A stretch of 64,000 nt of DNA. Origin: Hamadaea flava (lineage in GTDB: Bacteria > Actinomycetota > Actinomycetes > Mycobacteriales > Micromonosporaceae). Position numbers and translations under genes: made by a program. Under the pieces are notes generated by a model that saw nothing but the letters and a program-made list of their open reading frames with translations, had not been told where the DNA came from and searched no databases. This document shows, piece by piece, positions 16,097-24,969 of this stretch. The DNA is taken from the NCBI RefSeq assembly GCF_024172085.1, contig NZ_JAMZDZ010000001.1:7006001-7070000 (forward strand), read 5' to 3'. Within the stretch, counting starts at the first letter, position 1. Each line of letters begins with the position of its first letter.

Positions 16097-17002
16097 ATGC
16101 GTAAATCGTGGTTCGCTGTCCCACTCGCCGTGACCTTGGCGGGCGTCAGCCTGGCCGGACTGGCCGCATGGGGTTTCGCCGACGTCGCGACGTCGTCGTC
16201 CACGTCGGCCGAGGCCACTCCGGCCGCCGCCGACGAGCCGGCCGTCGCTCCGGCGGGCCAGGTGGCAGCTCCGTCGGCGACACCGTCGTCCGGGGCGGCC
16301 GTCGCGGCCTCACCCTCCACGTCGACCTCGGCCGGTACGCCGAAAGTGCGCCGCAGCAACGCCGGAGTGCCCTTGCCGCGCCGTTCCGACATCTCCGAGG
16401 CCCTCCCGCCGACCCTGCCCCGGCGAAGCGGTCTGCACCCGGGGACCGGCTGCCCCTTCCATGAGGGTGTCGACGCCGCCAAGGCGGACGTCCGGGTCGC
16501 GCTCGAAACCGCCGCGCAGAAGCCGTTCTGGGCGAACGACCCCCGATATGCGAGCGTGACTCTCCCACCGGCCCTGATCAAAGCGGTTGCCTGGATGGAG
16601 AGCGGCTGGCAGTCGACGATCGTCGCCTGCGACGGCGGCATCGGGACGATGCAGATCATGCCGGACACCGCCACCTGGATGAACCAGCGCTTCGGCACCA
16701 GCTACGACCTGCACACCCTCGGCGGCAACACGATGATCGGCGCGGAGTATCTCCAGTGGCTCATCGCGTACTTCGGCTCCGCGTACTTCGGCAGCGACTA
16801 CACCCTCGACGCGGCCGACTGCGTGAGCACCGATCCCGCAGTGCCCGACTATCAGACGCCGTGCCTGCTCAACGCGGTGATCGCGGCCTACAACTACGGG
16901 CCGGGCAACGTTGAGGTCGGCGACCACATCGTCATCCCGAATCCGGACTACGTCCGGCCGGTCCGGGCGCTGATGGTCAGCTGCCCCTGCTCGCAGTACT
17001 GA
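16097..17002 (+). CDS. secreted lytic transglycosylase (SLT domain)
   Basis: 301 residues. An N-terminal signal sequence (about 5-28, FAVPLAVTLAGVSLAGLAAW) precedes about 80 residues of Ala/Ser/Thr/Pro-rich linker. The SLT domain then runs from about 160: LIKAVAWMESGWQS carries the catalytic Glu, followed by GIGTMQIMPDTATWMN and AVIAAYNYGPGNV. It should cleave the MurNAc-GlcNAc bond of peptidoglycan outside the membrane, forming 1,6-anhydro ends. Start at 16097 follows GGGGAGG. Cys pairs (CPF, CDG, CVS, CLL, CPC) may form disulphides. It stands alone, divergent from the beta-lactamase-like gene. Confidence 0.9.
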   Translation: MRKSWFAVPLAVTLAGVSLAGLAAWGFADVATSSSTSAEATPAAADEPAVAPAGQVAAPSATPSSGAAVAASPSTSTSAGTPKVRRSNAGVPLPRRSDISEALPPTLPRRSGLHPGTGCPFHEGVDAAKADVRVALETAAQKPFWANDPRYASVTLPPALIKAVAWMESGWQSTIVACDGGIGTMQIMPDTATWMNQRFGTSYDLHTLGGNTMIGAEYLQWLIAYFGSAYFGSDYTLDAADCVSTDPAVPDYQTPCLLNAVIAAYNYGPGNVEVGDHIVIPNPDYVRPVRALMVSCPCSQY

Positions 17003-17054
17003 TCGCCGGCCGAACGGCGGTGAAAACGGGGCGGCGCGACGCGCGTCGCCCCGC

Positions 17055-17060
17055 TACGCT
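17055..17060 (+). promoter_or_regulatory. -10 element of the zinc-ribbon membrane protein gene
   Basis: TACGCT ends nine bases before the GTG at 17070, with no Shine-Dalgarno between. A leaderless or near-leaderless transcript is likely. Confidence 0.35.
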
Positions 17061-17069
17061 CCTGCATCC

Positions 17070-17735
17070 GTGACTGATCTTTTCCCGCCGAACCTGTCGG
17101 ACCGGCCGGCGGCTCCAGTGCCACACGCTCCGGCGCTGGACATCAGCTGCCGATACTGCGGCAGCCGTCCCGCGGTCGACGTGACCTTCAAGCGCCACAC
17201 CGGCATGTTCATCATGCGGCAGACCGTGACCTACCCCGGCCCGTTCTGCCGCGACTGCGGTCTGAGCGTCTTCCGGTCGGCCACCGCACATACCGTGGGC
17301 GTCGGCTGGGCCGGCCTGCTGTCGCTGTTCATCTTCCCGTTCGTCGTGCTCGGCAACCTGCTCAGCCGGCGGAAGCTGACCGGCCTGGCCGAGCCGACCC
17401 CGCCCGTCGACGCGCCGGTACGCCCGGCGCACCCAGGCAAGCCGCTGCTCCTGCGGCCGCTGGCGTACGTGCTGCTGGTGCCGATCCTCATCCTCGGGCT
17501 GGGGGCGTGGGCCGCCGCCAAGGACACCGCGGAGAACCAGGTCGGCCGGTGCGTCACCGTGCTCACCGACACCGACGTGGACATCGTCGACTGCGCGCAA
17601 CGGCATGACGGGGTGATCGTCTCGGTGGTCGACCGGGACGCGTCCTGCCCGGCGTCGGCGATCGGCGAGGTCGAGCGCATGTCCGGCGATCTCAACCGGG
17701 ACGGCGGCAAGAAGCTCTGCGTCGGCGAGGGCTGA
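17070..17735 (+). CDS. zinc-ribbon membrane protein, unknown function
   Basis: 221 residues. The N-terminal cytosolic part has paired Cys motifs (CRYCGS near 29 and CRDCGL near 61) that look like a zinc ribbon. Two hydrophobic segments follow (VGWAGLLSLFIFPFVVLG and ALAYVLLVPILILGLGAW-like, about 140-160). The C-terminal extracytoplasmic domain, GRCVTVLTDTDVDIVDCAQR then HDGVIV, resembles the Cys..Cys..H pattern of actinobacterial septum-formation/DUF-type domains. Function is not known. Starts with GTG at 17070; a strong bidirectional terminator follows the stop. Confidence 0.8.
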   Translation: MTDLFPPNLSDRPAAPVPHAPALDISCRYCGSRPAVDVTFKRHTGMFIMRQTVTYPGPFCRDCGLSVFRSATAHTVGVGWAGLLSLFIFPFVVLGNLLSRRKLTGLAEPTPPVDAPVRPAHPGKPLLLRPLAYVLLVPILILGLGAWAAAKDTAENQVGRCVTVLTDTDVDIVDCAQRHDGVIVSVVDRDASCPASAIGEVERMSGDLNRDGGKKLCVGEG

Positions 17736-17755
17736 TCCCCTCGGAGGAAACACGA

Positions 17756-17786
17756 ACGGGGCGGTCCGAATCGGACCGCCCCGTTG
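17756..17786. terminator. bidirectional terminator between convergent genes
   Basis: Perfect arms AACGGGGCGGTCCGA (17756-17770) and TCGGACCGCCCCGTT (17772-17786). It sits between the zinc-ribbon gene (stop 17735) and typA on the other strand (stop 17797), so it can serve both. Confidence 0.85.
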
Positions 17787-17796
17787 TGCGTATCAG

Positions 17797-19662
<1,866 letters not shown>

Positions 19663-19773
19663 ACCGACCATTGTTCCGGGTGGACCGCCATGATCCGGCA
19701 TCGGGGGCGGGGGTAGCGGCGAAGATCACGCCGTTCTCGCACTTTATAGGTATTAACGGGTTATCGTCGATTT

Positions 19774-20856
19774 ATGGCAAGTCTGCGAAGGTTTGCCGCG
19801 ATTGCGCTCGGTGTCGGGCTTTCGCTGTCGCTCGCTCCGCCGGTTTTCGCGGCATTTTCTCCTGGTGCTGGGCGCGCGGTGGTCCAGTCCAAGGTCGGGC
19901 TCAACGTCCGCTCCGGCCCGCGTCTCGCCGACCGCGTCCAGTCGCGCCTCGCGCATCGCCAGCCTGTCTCGGTCACCTGCCGGGTACGCGGACAGCAGAT
20001 CGTCGGCTCGATCCGCACCACGACGACCTGGGTACGCCTGACGAGCGGCGGATACGCCTCCGACGCGTTCCTGTCGTGGACCACCCGGCGCGCGGCGACG
20101 CCGTCCTGCTCCGCGCTCGCTGTGCCAGCCGGCACGGCAGTGGTGAACCTGCCGTTCCCGTTGAACGTGCGATCCGGCCCGGCCACCTCGCACGCCATCG
20201 TGTCCACAGTGACCGGATCACTCCGGCCGCTGTGCCAGGCCTGGTCGCAGGCGGTCAACGGCAATCCCGTCTGGTACCAGCTCGGCGTACGCCGCTTCGT
20301 CACCGCGGCCTTCGTGCGCTGGCCCAACGGCCAACCGCGGCTGCGCTGGTGCGGCGCGGCGGCCCCGTCGACCCCGGCGTCGAACCAGGCCTTCCTGGCG
20401 TCCGTGATCGGGCCGGCCCAGGCCAGCGCCCGTAAATGGAAGGTGCCCGCCTCGGTCACCATCGCCCAGGCCATCCTCGAATCCGGCTGGGGCCGCAGCC
20501 CGCTCGCCGTCACCGAGCACAATCTCTTCGGCATGAAATGCTTCGGCGACCCCGGCGCGGTCGCGCTCGGCTGCACGACGTACGCCACCCGCGAATGCGC
20601 TGCCTCCCGGTGCTACTCCACTCGGGACTCGTTCCGGGCGTACCGGCGGGTGGGGGACTCCTTCGAAGACCACGGACGGGCGCTGGCTCGGCTGCCGTAC
20701 TACAAGACGGCCATGAGGTACGCGGCCACCCCGAACCGGTTCGCCCTGGAGCTGCAACGCGCCGGGTACGCGACCGCTCCGGCGTACGCCGCTCACCTTG
20801 TCGGGGTGATGCGGGACTTCAACCTCTATCGGTACGACCTCCGGCCCCTCGCCTGA
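19774..20856 (+). CDS. secreted SH3-domain glucosaminidase (GH73-like)
   Basis: 360 residues. Signal peptide (about 1-27, ALGVGLSLSLAPPVFA), then two bacterial SH3 domains (VGLNVRSGPRL near 41 and PLNVRSGPATSHAIV near 129), then a GH73/LytG-type endo-beta-N-acetylglucosaminidase domain from about 215. ASVTIAQAILESGWGRSPL holds the catalytic Glu, followed by HNLFGMKCFGDP. It should cut GlcNAc-MurNAc bonds in the wall, with the SH3 domains for targeting. It is a close paralogue of the protein at 22626-23753. The short leader (19663-19773, shared with divergent typA) contains an AT-rich TTTATAGGTATTAA stretch that could hold its promoter. Confidence 0.88.
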   Translation: MASLRRFAAIALGVGLSLSLAPPVFAAFSPGAGRAVVQSKVGLNVRSGPRLADRVQSRLAHRQPVSVTCRVRGQQIVGSIRTTTTWVRLTSGGYASDAFLSWTTRRAATPSCSALAVPAGTAVVNLPFPLNVRSGPATSHAIVSTVTGSLRPLCQAWSQAVNGNPVWYQLGVRRFVTAAFVRWPNGQPRLRWCGAAAPSTPASNQAFLASVIGPAQASARKWKVPASVTIAQAILESGWGRSPLAVTEHNLFGMKCFGDPGAVALGCTTYATRECAASRCYSTRDSFRAYRRVGDSFEDHGRALARLPYYKTAMRYAATPNRFALELQRAGYATAPAYAAHLVGVMRDFNLYRYDLRPLA

Positions 20857-20905
20857 CCAGGCGCCCCTGTGCGCCCGCCCTTGTGCGCCCGCCCTTGCGC
20901 GTCGC

Positions 20906-20911
20906 TAGGCT
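20906..20911 (+). promoter_or_regulatory. -10 element, leaderless
   Basis: TAGGCT ends six bases before the GTG at 20918, without a Shine-Dalgarno. TTGTGC at 20881-20886 (19-base spacer) is a possible -35. Confidence 0.4.
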
Positions 20912-20917
20912 GCCGCG

Positions 20918-21442
20918 GTGTCCTCCCTCGCCAGCCTTTTCCTCCTGCCCGTCGATCGCCTGCCCGCGCTGGCCACCGAGGCGACCGCGCCCTACGACTT
21001 CCTCGACACGGCCGCCGAGGAAGTCGATCCCGACCTCTTCCTCTGGCCCGGTCACGGCCTGGTGTTGACCGTGTTGTACCTGGACGAGCAGGGCGTCGAT
21101 CTGGCCGACACCCGGCACCGCGCGGAACAGGACCGGCTCTGCGACGACTGGGGCTACACGCTGGTGCTGCCCGACGAGCACAAGCGGCATCTCCCGGCGC
21201 TCGCCGTGGCCCGGTATCCCGCCGACGAGCTGCGGCAGTACTTCGCGACGATGGGCCTTGACCTGGACCCCGAGGAGTTCGAGGAGTTCATCGACGACGC
21301 TTTCGGTCGCCTCGACGGAGGGCCATGGCTGGTGCCATCTTGGATGGTTTCCGTCGCTGGGGCGACGTTTTCCGTTCAAGATCACGGCGTCGGAGTCGAT
21401 CTAGGCGGGATGGGGCGGCCTGGGCGACCATTTCCCGCCTAG
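20918..21442 (+). CDS. acidic hypothetical protein with repeat-derived C-terminus
   Basis: 174 residues, no domain I recognise. It is acidic and mostly helical, e.g. TAAEEVDPDLFLWPGHG, YPADELRQYFATMGLD and PEEFEEFIDDAFGRL. About residue 140 the character changes: the last ~35 residues (from about SWMVSVAGATF to GRPGRPFPA) are encoded by a dispersed family C repeat (21338-21445), which also supplies the stop. The conserved protein probably ends near GRLDGGPWLVP. GTG start with a leaderless -10 upstream. The gene follows the glucosaminidase on the same strand but is probably transcribed separately. Confidence 0.65.
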   Translation: MSSLASLFLLPVDRLPALATEATAPYDFLDTAAEEVDPDLFLWPGHGLVLTVLYLDEQGVDLADTRHRAEQDRLCDDWGYTLVLPDEHKRHLPALAVARYPADELRQYFATMGLDLDPEEFEEFIDDAFGRLDGGPWLVPSWMVSVAGATFSVQDHGVGVDLGGMGRPGRPFPA

Positions 21443-21445
21443 ATC
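21338..21445. repeat. GATC-type repeat, family C copy 1
   Basis: Two inverted repeats in series. ATCTTGGATGG...TTCAAGATC spans 21338-21383 with GTCGC/GCGAC inside. GATCTAGGCGGGA (21398-21410) pairs with TCCCGCCTAGATC (21433-21445). The same two modules recur at 53036-53228. The repeat runs through the end of the 20918 gene. Confidence 0.8.
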
Positions 21446-21482
21446 ACCTCGACGATCACCTCGACGCCGGGGTTGGTGGGGA

Positions 21483-22517
21483 TCAGCGGACGTAGGAGGG
21501 GTTGGCCAGCGCCCAGGTCGGCACGGTGTCGTTGCCGACCGACTCCCACAGCTCGGTCGCCTTCGCGGTGTCGGACTTGACCACGCTCTGCCCGTCGATG
21601 GTCGGCGTACTGCCGGTGGGGTTGGTCAGGAAGGTGACGTCCGAGCTGCCGATCGCCCGCAGCGCCCAGGCCAGGTTGAGCGGCGACAGGGTGTCGTCGA
21701 CGGTGATCGCGCTCGCGGTGGCGCTGAGGAACGAGGTCAGCTTGGTCAGGTCGGTGACCGTCCCGGTGCTGGTGGCCTTGTCCATGACCGCCTTGATGAT
21801 CTGGTGCTGGTGGGCGATCCGGGCGAAGTCGCCATCGGGGAACTGCTTGCGCTGGCGGGCGTAGTCGAGCGCGGTCGCGCCGTCCATGTGGGTGGTGGTG
21901 CCCGCCTTGTTCTTCGTGAACTTCCGGTACGGCGAGTGGATCGAGGTGAACGTCTTGTCCACCTTGATGTCGATGCCCCCGACGGCGTCGATGATCTCCT
22001 TGAAGCCCGCGAAGTCGATCATCATCACGTGGTCGAGCTGGAGACCGGTGAACTTCTCGACGGTCTGCACCATCAGGTCGGCGCCGCCCCAGGCGTACGC
22101 GCTGTTGATCTTGGCATATTCGCCGCCCTCGCCGTCGCTGGACTGGGGAACGTAGACCCAGGTGTCGCGGGGGATCGAGACGAGCTGGACGTCTTTGTGG
22201 TCCGCGCTGATGTGGGCCACCATGATCGTGTCCGTACGCGAGCCGCTGGTCTTGTCAGGGTCCCGGGAGTCGCTGCCGAGCAGCAGGATGTTCATCGCGC
22301 CGGCGGCGACGCCTTCGGGGGTGCTGGACTTCTTGCTGTCGCTCAACGCGGCGACCGAGATGCGGTCCACCTTCTTGTCGACGCCGCGCAGGTAGAGCCA
22401 GCCGCCGACGCCGGCCGCCCCGAGCAGCACCACGACGGCGAGCCCGCCGGCGATGATGTACCGCCGCACCCGTCGCCGGGTCCGTGATCTGGACGTATAG
22501 ACCGATCCATCTGCCAT
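21483..22517 (-). CDS. LCP (LytR-CpsA-Psr) family cell-wall polymer ligase
   Basis: 344 residues. A basic N-terminus (RSRTRRRVRRY) and one membrane helix (about 21-43) anchor an extracytoplasmic LCP domain. Its signatures are NILLLGSDSRD, SRTDTIMVAHIS, VSIPRDTWVYVP, AKINSAYAWGG, MMIDFAGFKEIIDAVGG and ALDYARQR. LCP proteins transfer lipid-linked wall polymers (teichoic acid or arabinogalactan type) to peptidoglycan. The ATG at 22517 gives the usual short cytosolic tail. It is divergent from the second SH3-glucosaminidase across 108 bases and belongs to the wall-enzyme region 13-24 kb. Confidence 0.92.
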   Translation of the reverse strand: MADGSVYTSRSRTRRRVRRYIIAGGLAVVVLLGAAGVGGWLYLRGVDKKVDRISVAALSDSKKSSTPEGVAAGAMNILLLGSDSRDPDKTSGSRTDTIMVAHISADHKDVQLVSIPRDTWVYVPQSSDGEGGEYAKINSAYAWGGADLMVQTVEKFTGLQLDHVMMIDFAGFKEIIDAVGGIDIKVDKTFTSIHSPYRKFTKNKAGTTTHMDGATALDYARQRKQFPDGDFARIAHQHQIIKAVMDKATSTGTVTDLTKLTSFLSATASAITVDDTLSPLNLAWALRAIGSSDVTFLTNPTGSTPTIDGQSVVKSDTAKATELWESVGNDTVPTWALANPSYVR

Positions 22518-22625
22518 GGGGCGTAACGCTAGCCGGGTTGCCTCGGGGCGACCATGAATGTTGCTGAGACCAACGCCACTGTCCGGACTTATCGTGCAGT
22601 GACGGTAACTTCGGAATTGCGTTGA

Positions 22626-23753
22626 ATGGGTATGAAGTTCTTCGGTGTCGTCGGGCTCGGCCTGCTCCTCGGTACGTTTGCCCTGGCCAGCCCCACGAGC
22701 GCCGCCGCGCCCCGGGATCAGGCGATGCCGCTCGACCGAGCGGTCGCCAAGGCCGGCGTGGAGGCGATCGTGCGTGCCCCCGGTGGTCTCAACGTCCGAT
22801 CCGGCGCGGCGACCGATCGGTCGATCTTGGGAACCGTCGACGACGGCTCCCGGGTCCGAGTCGTCTGCCAGGTCTGGGGCCAGCAGGTGAAGGGGACGCA
22901 GCGTACGGCCGCTCTCTGGGATCGGCTGGACTGGGGCCACGGCCACGTCGCCGACGGTTTCCTCCAGTGGCCGTCCGGCCGCCCGGCCCTGCCGTGGTGC
23001 GGCGACCCGCCTGTGGACGCGACGTCGTCGGCGGTCGACATCACGTCCGGAAGTCTCAACGTCCGCTCCGGGCCGAGCACCAAACACTCCACTGTCGGCT
23101 CGCTCGGCGACGCGGCCGGGCTGCGCGTCGAATGCCGCAGCTGGGGCAGCACGGTCGACGGCAACGCCGTCTGGGATCGCATCGGCCCGGGTCGCTACGT
23201 CGCCGACAAGTACGTCCACTGGGCCCCGACGACGCCGCGATACCCCTGGTGCGGTCAGGCGCCGGCGACCGTACCGGCGGCGACCAAGGACGGCTTCCTC
23301 GCCCGGGTGGCCGGGGCGGCCCAGGCGAGCGCCCGCACCTGGAAGGTGCCCGCCTCGGTCACCATCGCCCAGGCCATCCTCGAATCCGGCTGGGGTCGCA
23401 GCACCCTCACCCGGGTCGACCACAGCTACTTCGGCATGAAGTGCTTCGGCGGGCCCGGTCCGATCGCGGTCGGCTGCTCGACTTATGTCACGCAGGAATG
23501 CTCCAACGGCAAGTGCCGCAGCACCCGGGCGTCCTTTCGGGCGTACCGGGCGACGGGGGATTCGTTCGACGACCACGGGCGGCAGCTCGCGACGCTGCCC
23601 CGCTACCAGACCGCGATGAAGTACACCAACGACCCCGAGCGGTTCGCCCGCGAGATCCACAAGGCCGGGTACGCCACCTCACCCACGTACGCGAACAACC
23701 TCATCGACCTGATGCGCCGCTTCGACCTGACCAAGTACGACCGGAGGTCCTAA
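22626..23753 (+). CDS. secreted SH3-domain glucosaminidase (GH73-like), second copy
   Basis: 375 residues with the same order as the 19774 gene: signal peptide (about 1-24), SH3 domain one (GGLNVRSGAATDRSIL, about 54), SH3 domain two (GSLNVRSGPSTKHSTV, about 140), glucosaminidase domain from about 225. The latter has ASVTIAQAILESGWGRSTL and HSYFGMKCFGGPGP. The stretch around the catalytic Glu is almost identical to the paralogue, indicating a local duplication, though an LCP gene and another gene lie between. ATG at 22626; the stop overlaps the convergent citrate synthase gene by four bases. Confidence 0.9.
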   Translation: MGMKFFGVVGLGLLLGTFALASPTSAAAPRDQAMPLDRAVAKAGVEAIVRAPGGLNVRSGAATDRSILGTVDDGSRVRVVCQVWGQQVKGTQRTAALWDRLDWGHGHVADGFLQWPSGRPALPWCGDPPVDATSSAVDITSGSLNVRSGPSTKHSTVGSLGDAAGLRVECRSWGSTVDGNAVWDRIGPGRYVADKYVHWAPTTPRYPWCGQAPATVPAATKDGFLARVAGAAQASARTWKVPASVTIAQAILESGWGRSTLTRVDHSYFGMKCFGGPGPIAVGCSTYVTQECSNGKCRSTRASFRAYRATGDSFDDHGRQLATLPRYQTAMKYTNDPERFAREIHKAGYATSPTYANNLIDLMRRFDLTKYDRRS

Positions 23754-24901
23754 GCGGGATCGGGGACGGGCTGGGGCGGCGGCGGTCCGACGTACCGCGA
23801 GTCCGGCCGGATGATCTTCGAGTCCTCGGCCTGCTCCAGCACGTTGGCGCACCATCCGATGACCCGGCTGGTGGCGAAGGTCGGCGTGAACATCTCGCGC
23901 GGAAGACCGCACAGCTCCATGACGACGCCGGCGTAGTACTCCACGTTGGTGTGCAGTTCCCGGCCCGGCTTCAGCTCGGCGAGCAAGGCCAGCACTCGTG
24001 CTTCGACGGCGACCGCGAAGTCCACCAGGTCCCCGCCGAGCGACTGGGCGACGCCCTTCAGCATGCGCGAACGGGGGTCTTCGGTGCGGTAGATCGGGTG
24101 GCCGAAGCCCATGATCCGGTCGCCGTTGAGGATTCGCTCTCGAAGCCAGCCGTCCGCCCGGGAAACCGAGCCGATCGCGTCCAATGTATCCAGTGCTCGG
24201 CTCGGGGCGCCGCCGTGCAGGGGGCCCGACAGGGCGCCGAGCGCGCCGCCGATGCAGGCGTACAGGTCGGCGCCGGTAGAGGCGATGACGCGGGCGGTGA
24301 AGGTGGACGCGTTGAAGCCGTGGTCGACGGTCGCGATCAGGTACTTCTGGATCGCGCTGACCTGTTCCGTCGAGGGAACCGAACCGGTGATCATGTAGAG
24401 ATAGTTGGCCGTGTGCGACAGGTCGTCCCGTGGCGCGATCGGGTCGAGGCCGGACGACAGGCGGTACAACGCCGCCAACAGTGATGGGGTCAGCGCACAG
24501 AGGCGCATCGCCTGCGAGCGCCGCTCATCGGGAGACGTGTCGTACAGCGGGCGAGCCCCGGCGGCCAGGCCGGCGACGGCGAGCGCTGCGCGCAGTCCGC
24601 CCATGGGATCGGCGGTGGTGGAGGCGGCGGCGATCGAGGGGAGGGCTGCGGCGACCGCCGGTGGGATGTGGCGCAACGGTGCGATCTCGGCCGAGAGCGA
24701 GCCGGCCGACGCGCTGGAAACGGGCAGCGCGCCGTCGATCAACAGCGCCCAGACGTCTTCGAGCGAACGACGCTCGGCGAGGTCGATCGCCGAGTACTGC
24801 CGGTAGTGGTAGAAGCCTTCGCGGCCGCGTACGTGGCCGATCGTGGTGTCGGTGACCACGACTCCGGCGAGTCCGCGCGGGACGGTGACGAGTTCAGGCA
24901 T
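23750..24901 (-). CDS. citrate synthase family enzyme
   Basis: 383 residues of the citrate/2-methylcitrate synthase fold. VDHGFNASTFTARVIAST holds the first active-site His, LSGPLHGGAPSRALDTL the second, and MGFGHPIYRTEDPRSR the segment with the third His/Arg. FAVAVEARVL and LHTNVEYYAGVVMELCGLP follow. The catalytic Asp region near ELHTNVEYY is shifted from classic enzymes, so the precise acyl-CoA substrate is uncertain. Upstream of the ATG at 24901 the frame continues only to a TTG at 24952, which would run over the candidate operator. The divergent neighbour is an HTH-fused citrate synthase. Confidence 0.88.
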   Translation of the reverse strand: MPELVTVPRGLAGVVVTDTTIGHVRGREGFYHYRQYSAIDLAERRSLEDVWALLIDGALPVSSASAGSLSAEIAPLRHIPPAVAAALPSIAAASTTADPMGGLRAALAVAGLAAGARPLYDTSPDERRSQAMRLCALTPSLLAALYRLSSGLDPIAPRDDLSHTANYLYMITGSVPSTEQVSAIQKYLIATVDHGFNASTFTARVIASTGADLYACIGGALGALSGPLHGGAPSRALDTLDAIGSVSRADGWLRERILNGDRIMGFGHPIYRTEDPRSRMLKGVAQSLGGDLVDFAVAVEARVLALLAELKPGRELHTNVEYYAGVVMELCGLPREMFTPTFATSRVIGWCANVLEQAEDSKIIRPDSRYVGPPPPQPVPDPA

Positions 24902-24930
24902 GCCGCGAGCGTCGCTCCGACGAACCGCCT

Positions 24931-24955
24931 CAGTCAACGTTGATTCAGTCAATGT
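24931..24955. promoter_or_regulatory. direct-repeat operator candidate between the two citrate synthases
   Basis: CAGTCAACGT (24931-24940) and CAGTCAATGT (24946-24955) are direct repeats 15 bases apart. The first overlaps the perfect palindrome TCAACGTTGA (24934-24943). This is the only AT-richer patch in the 68-base divergent gap. The HTH-fused citrate synthase next to it is the obvious candidate to bind here (inference). Confidence 0.45.
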
Positions 24956-24969
24956 GAGATCATGGCCAC

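Noticed and set aside
19702-19773. c-di-AMP (ydaO) riboswitch ahead of the wall hydrolases
   Set aside because: These riboswitches often precede actinobacterial wall-hydrolase genes, so I looked before 19774, 22626 and 16097. The leaders are too short and lack the conserved blocks.
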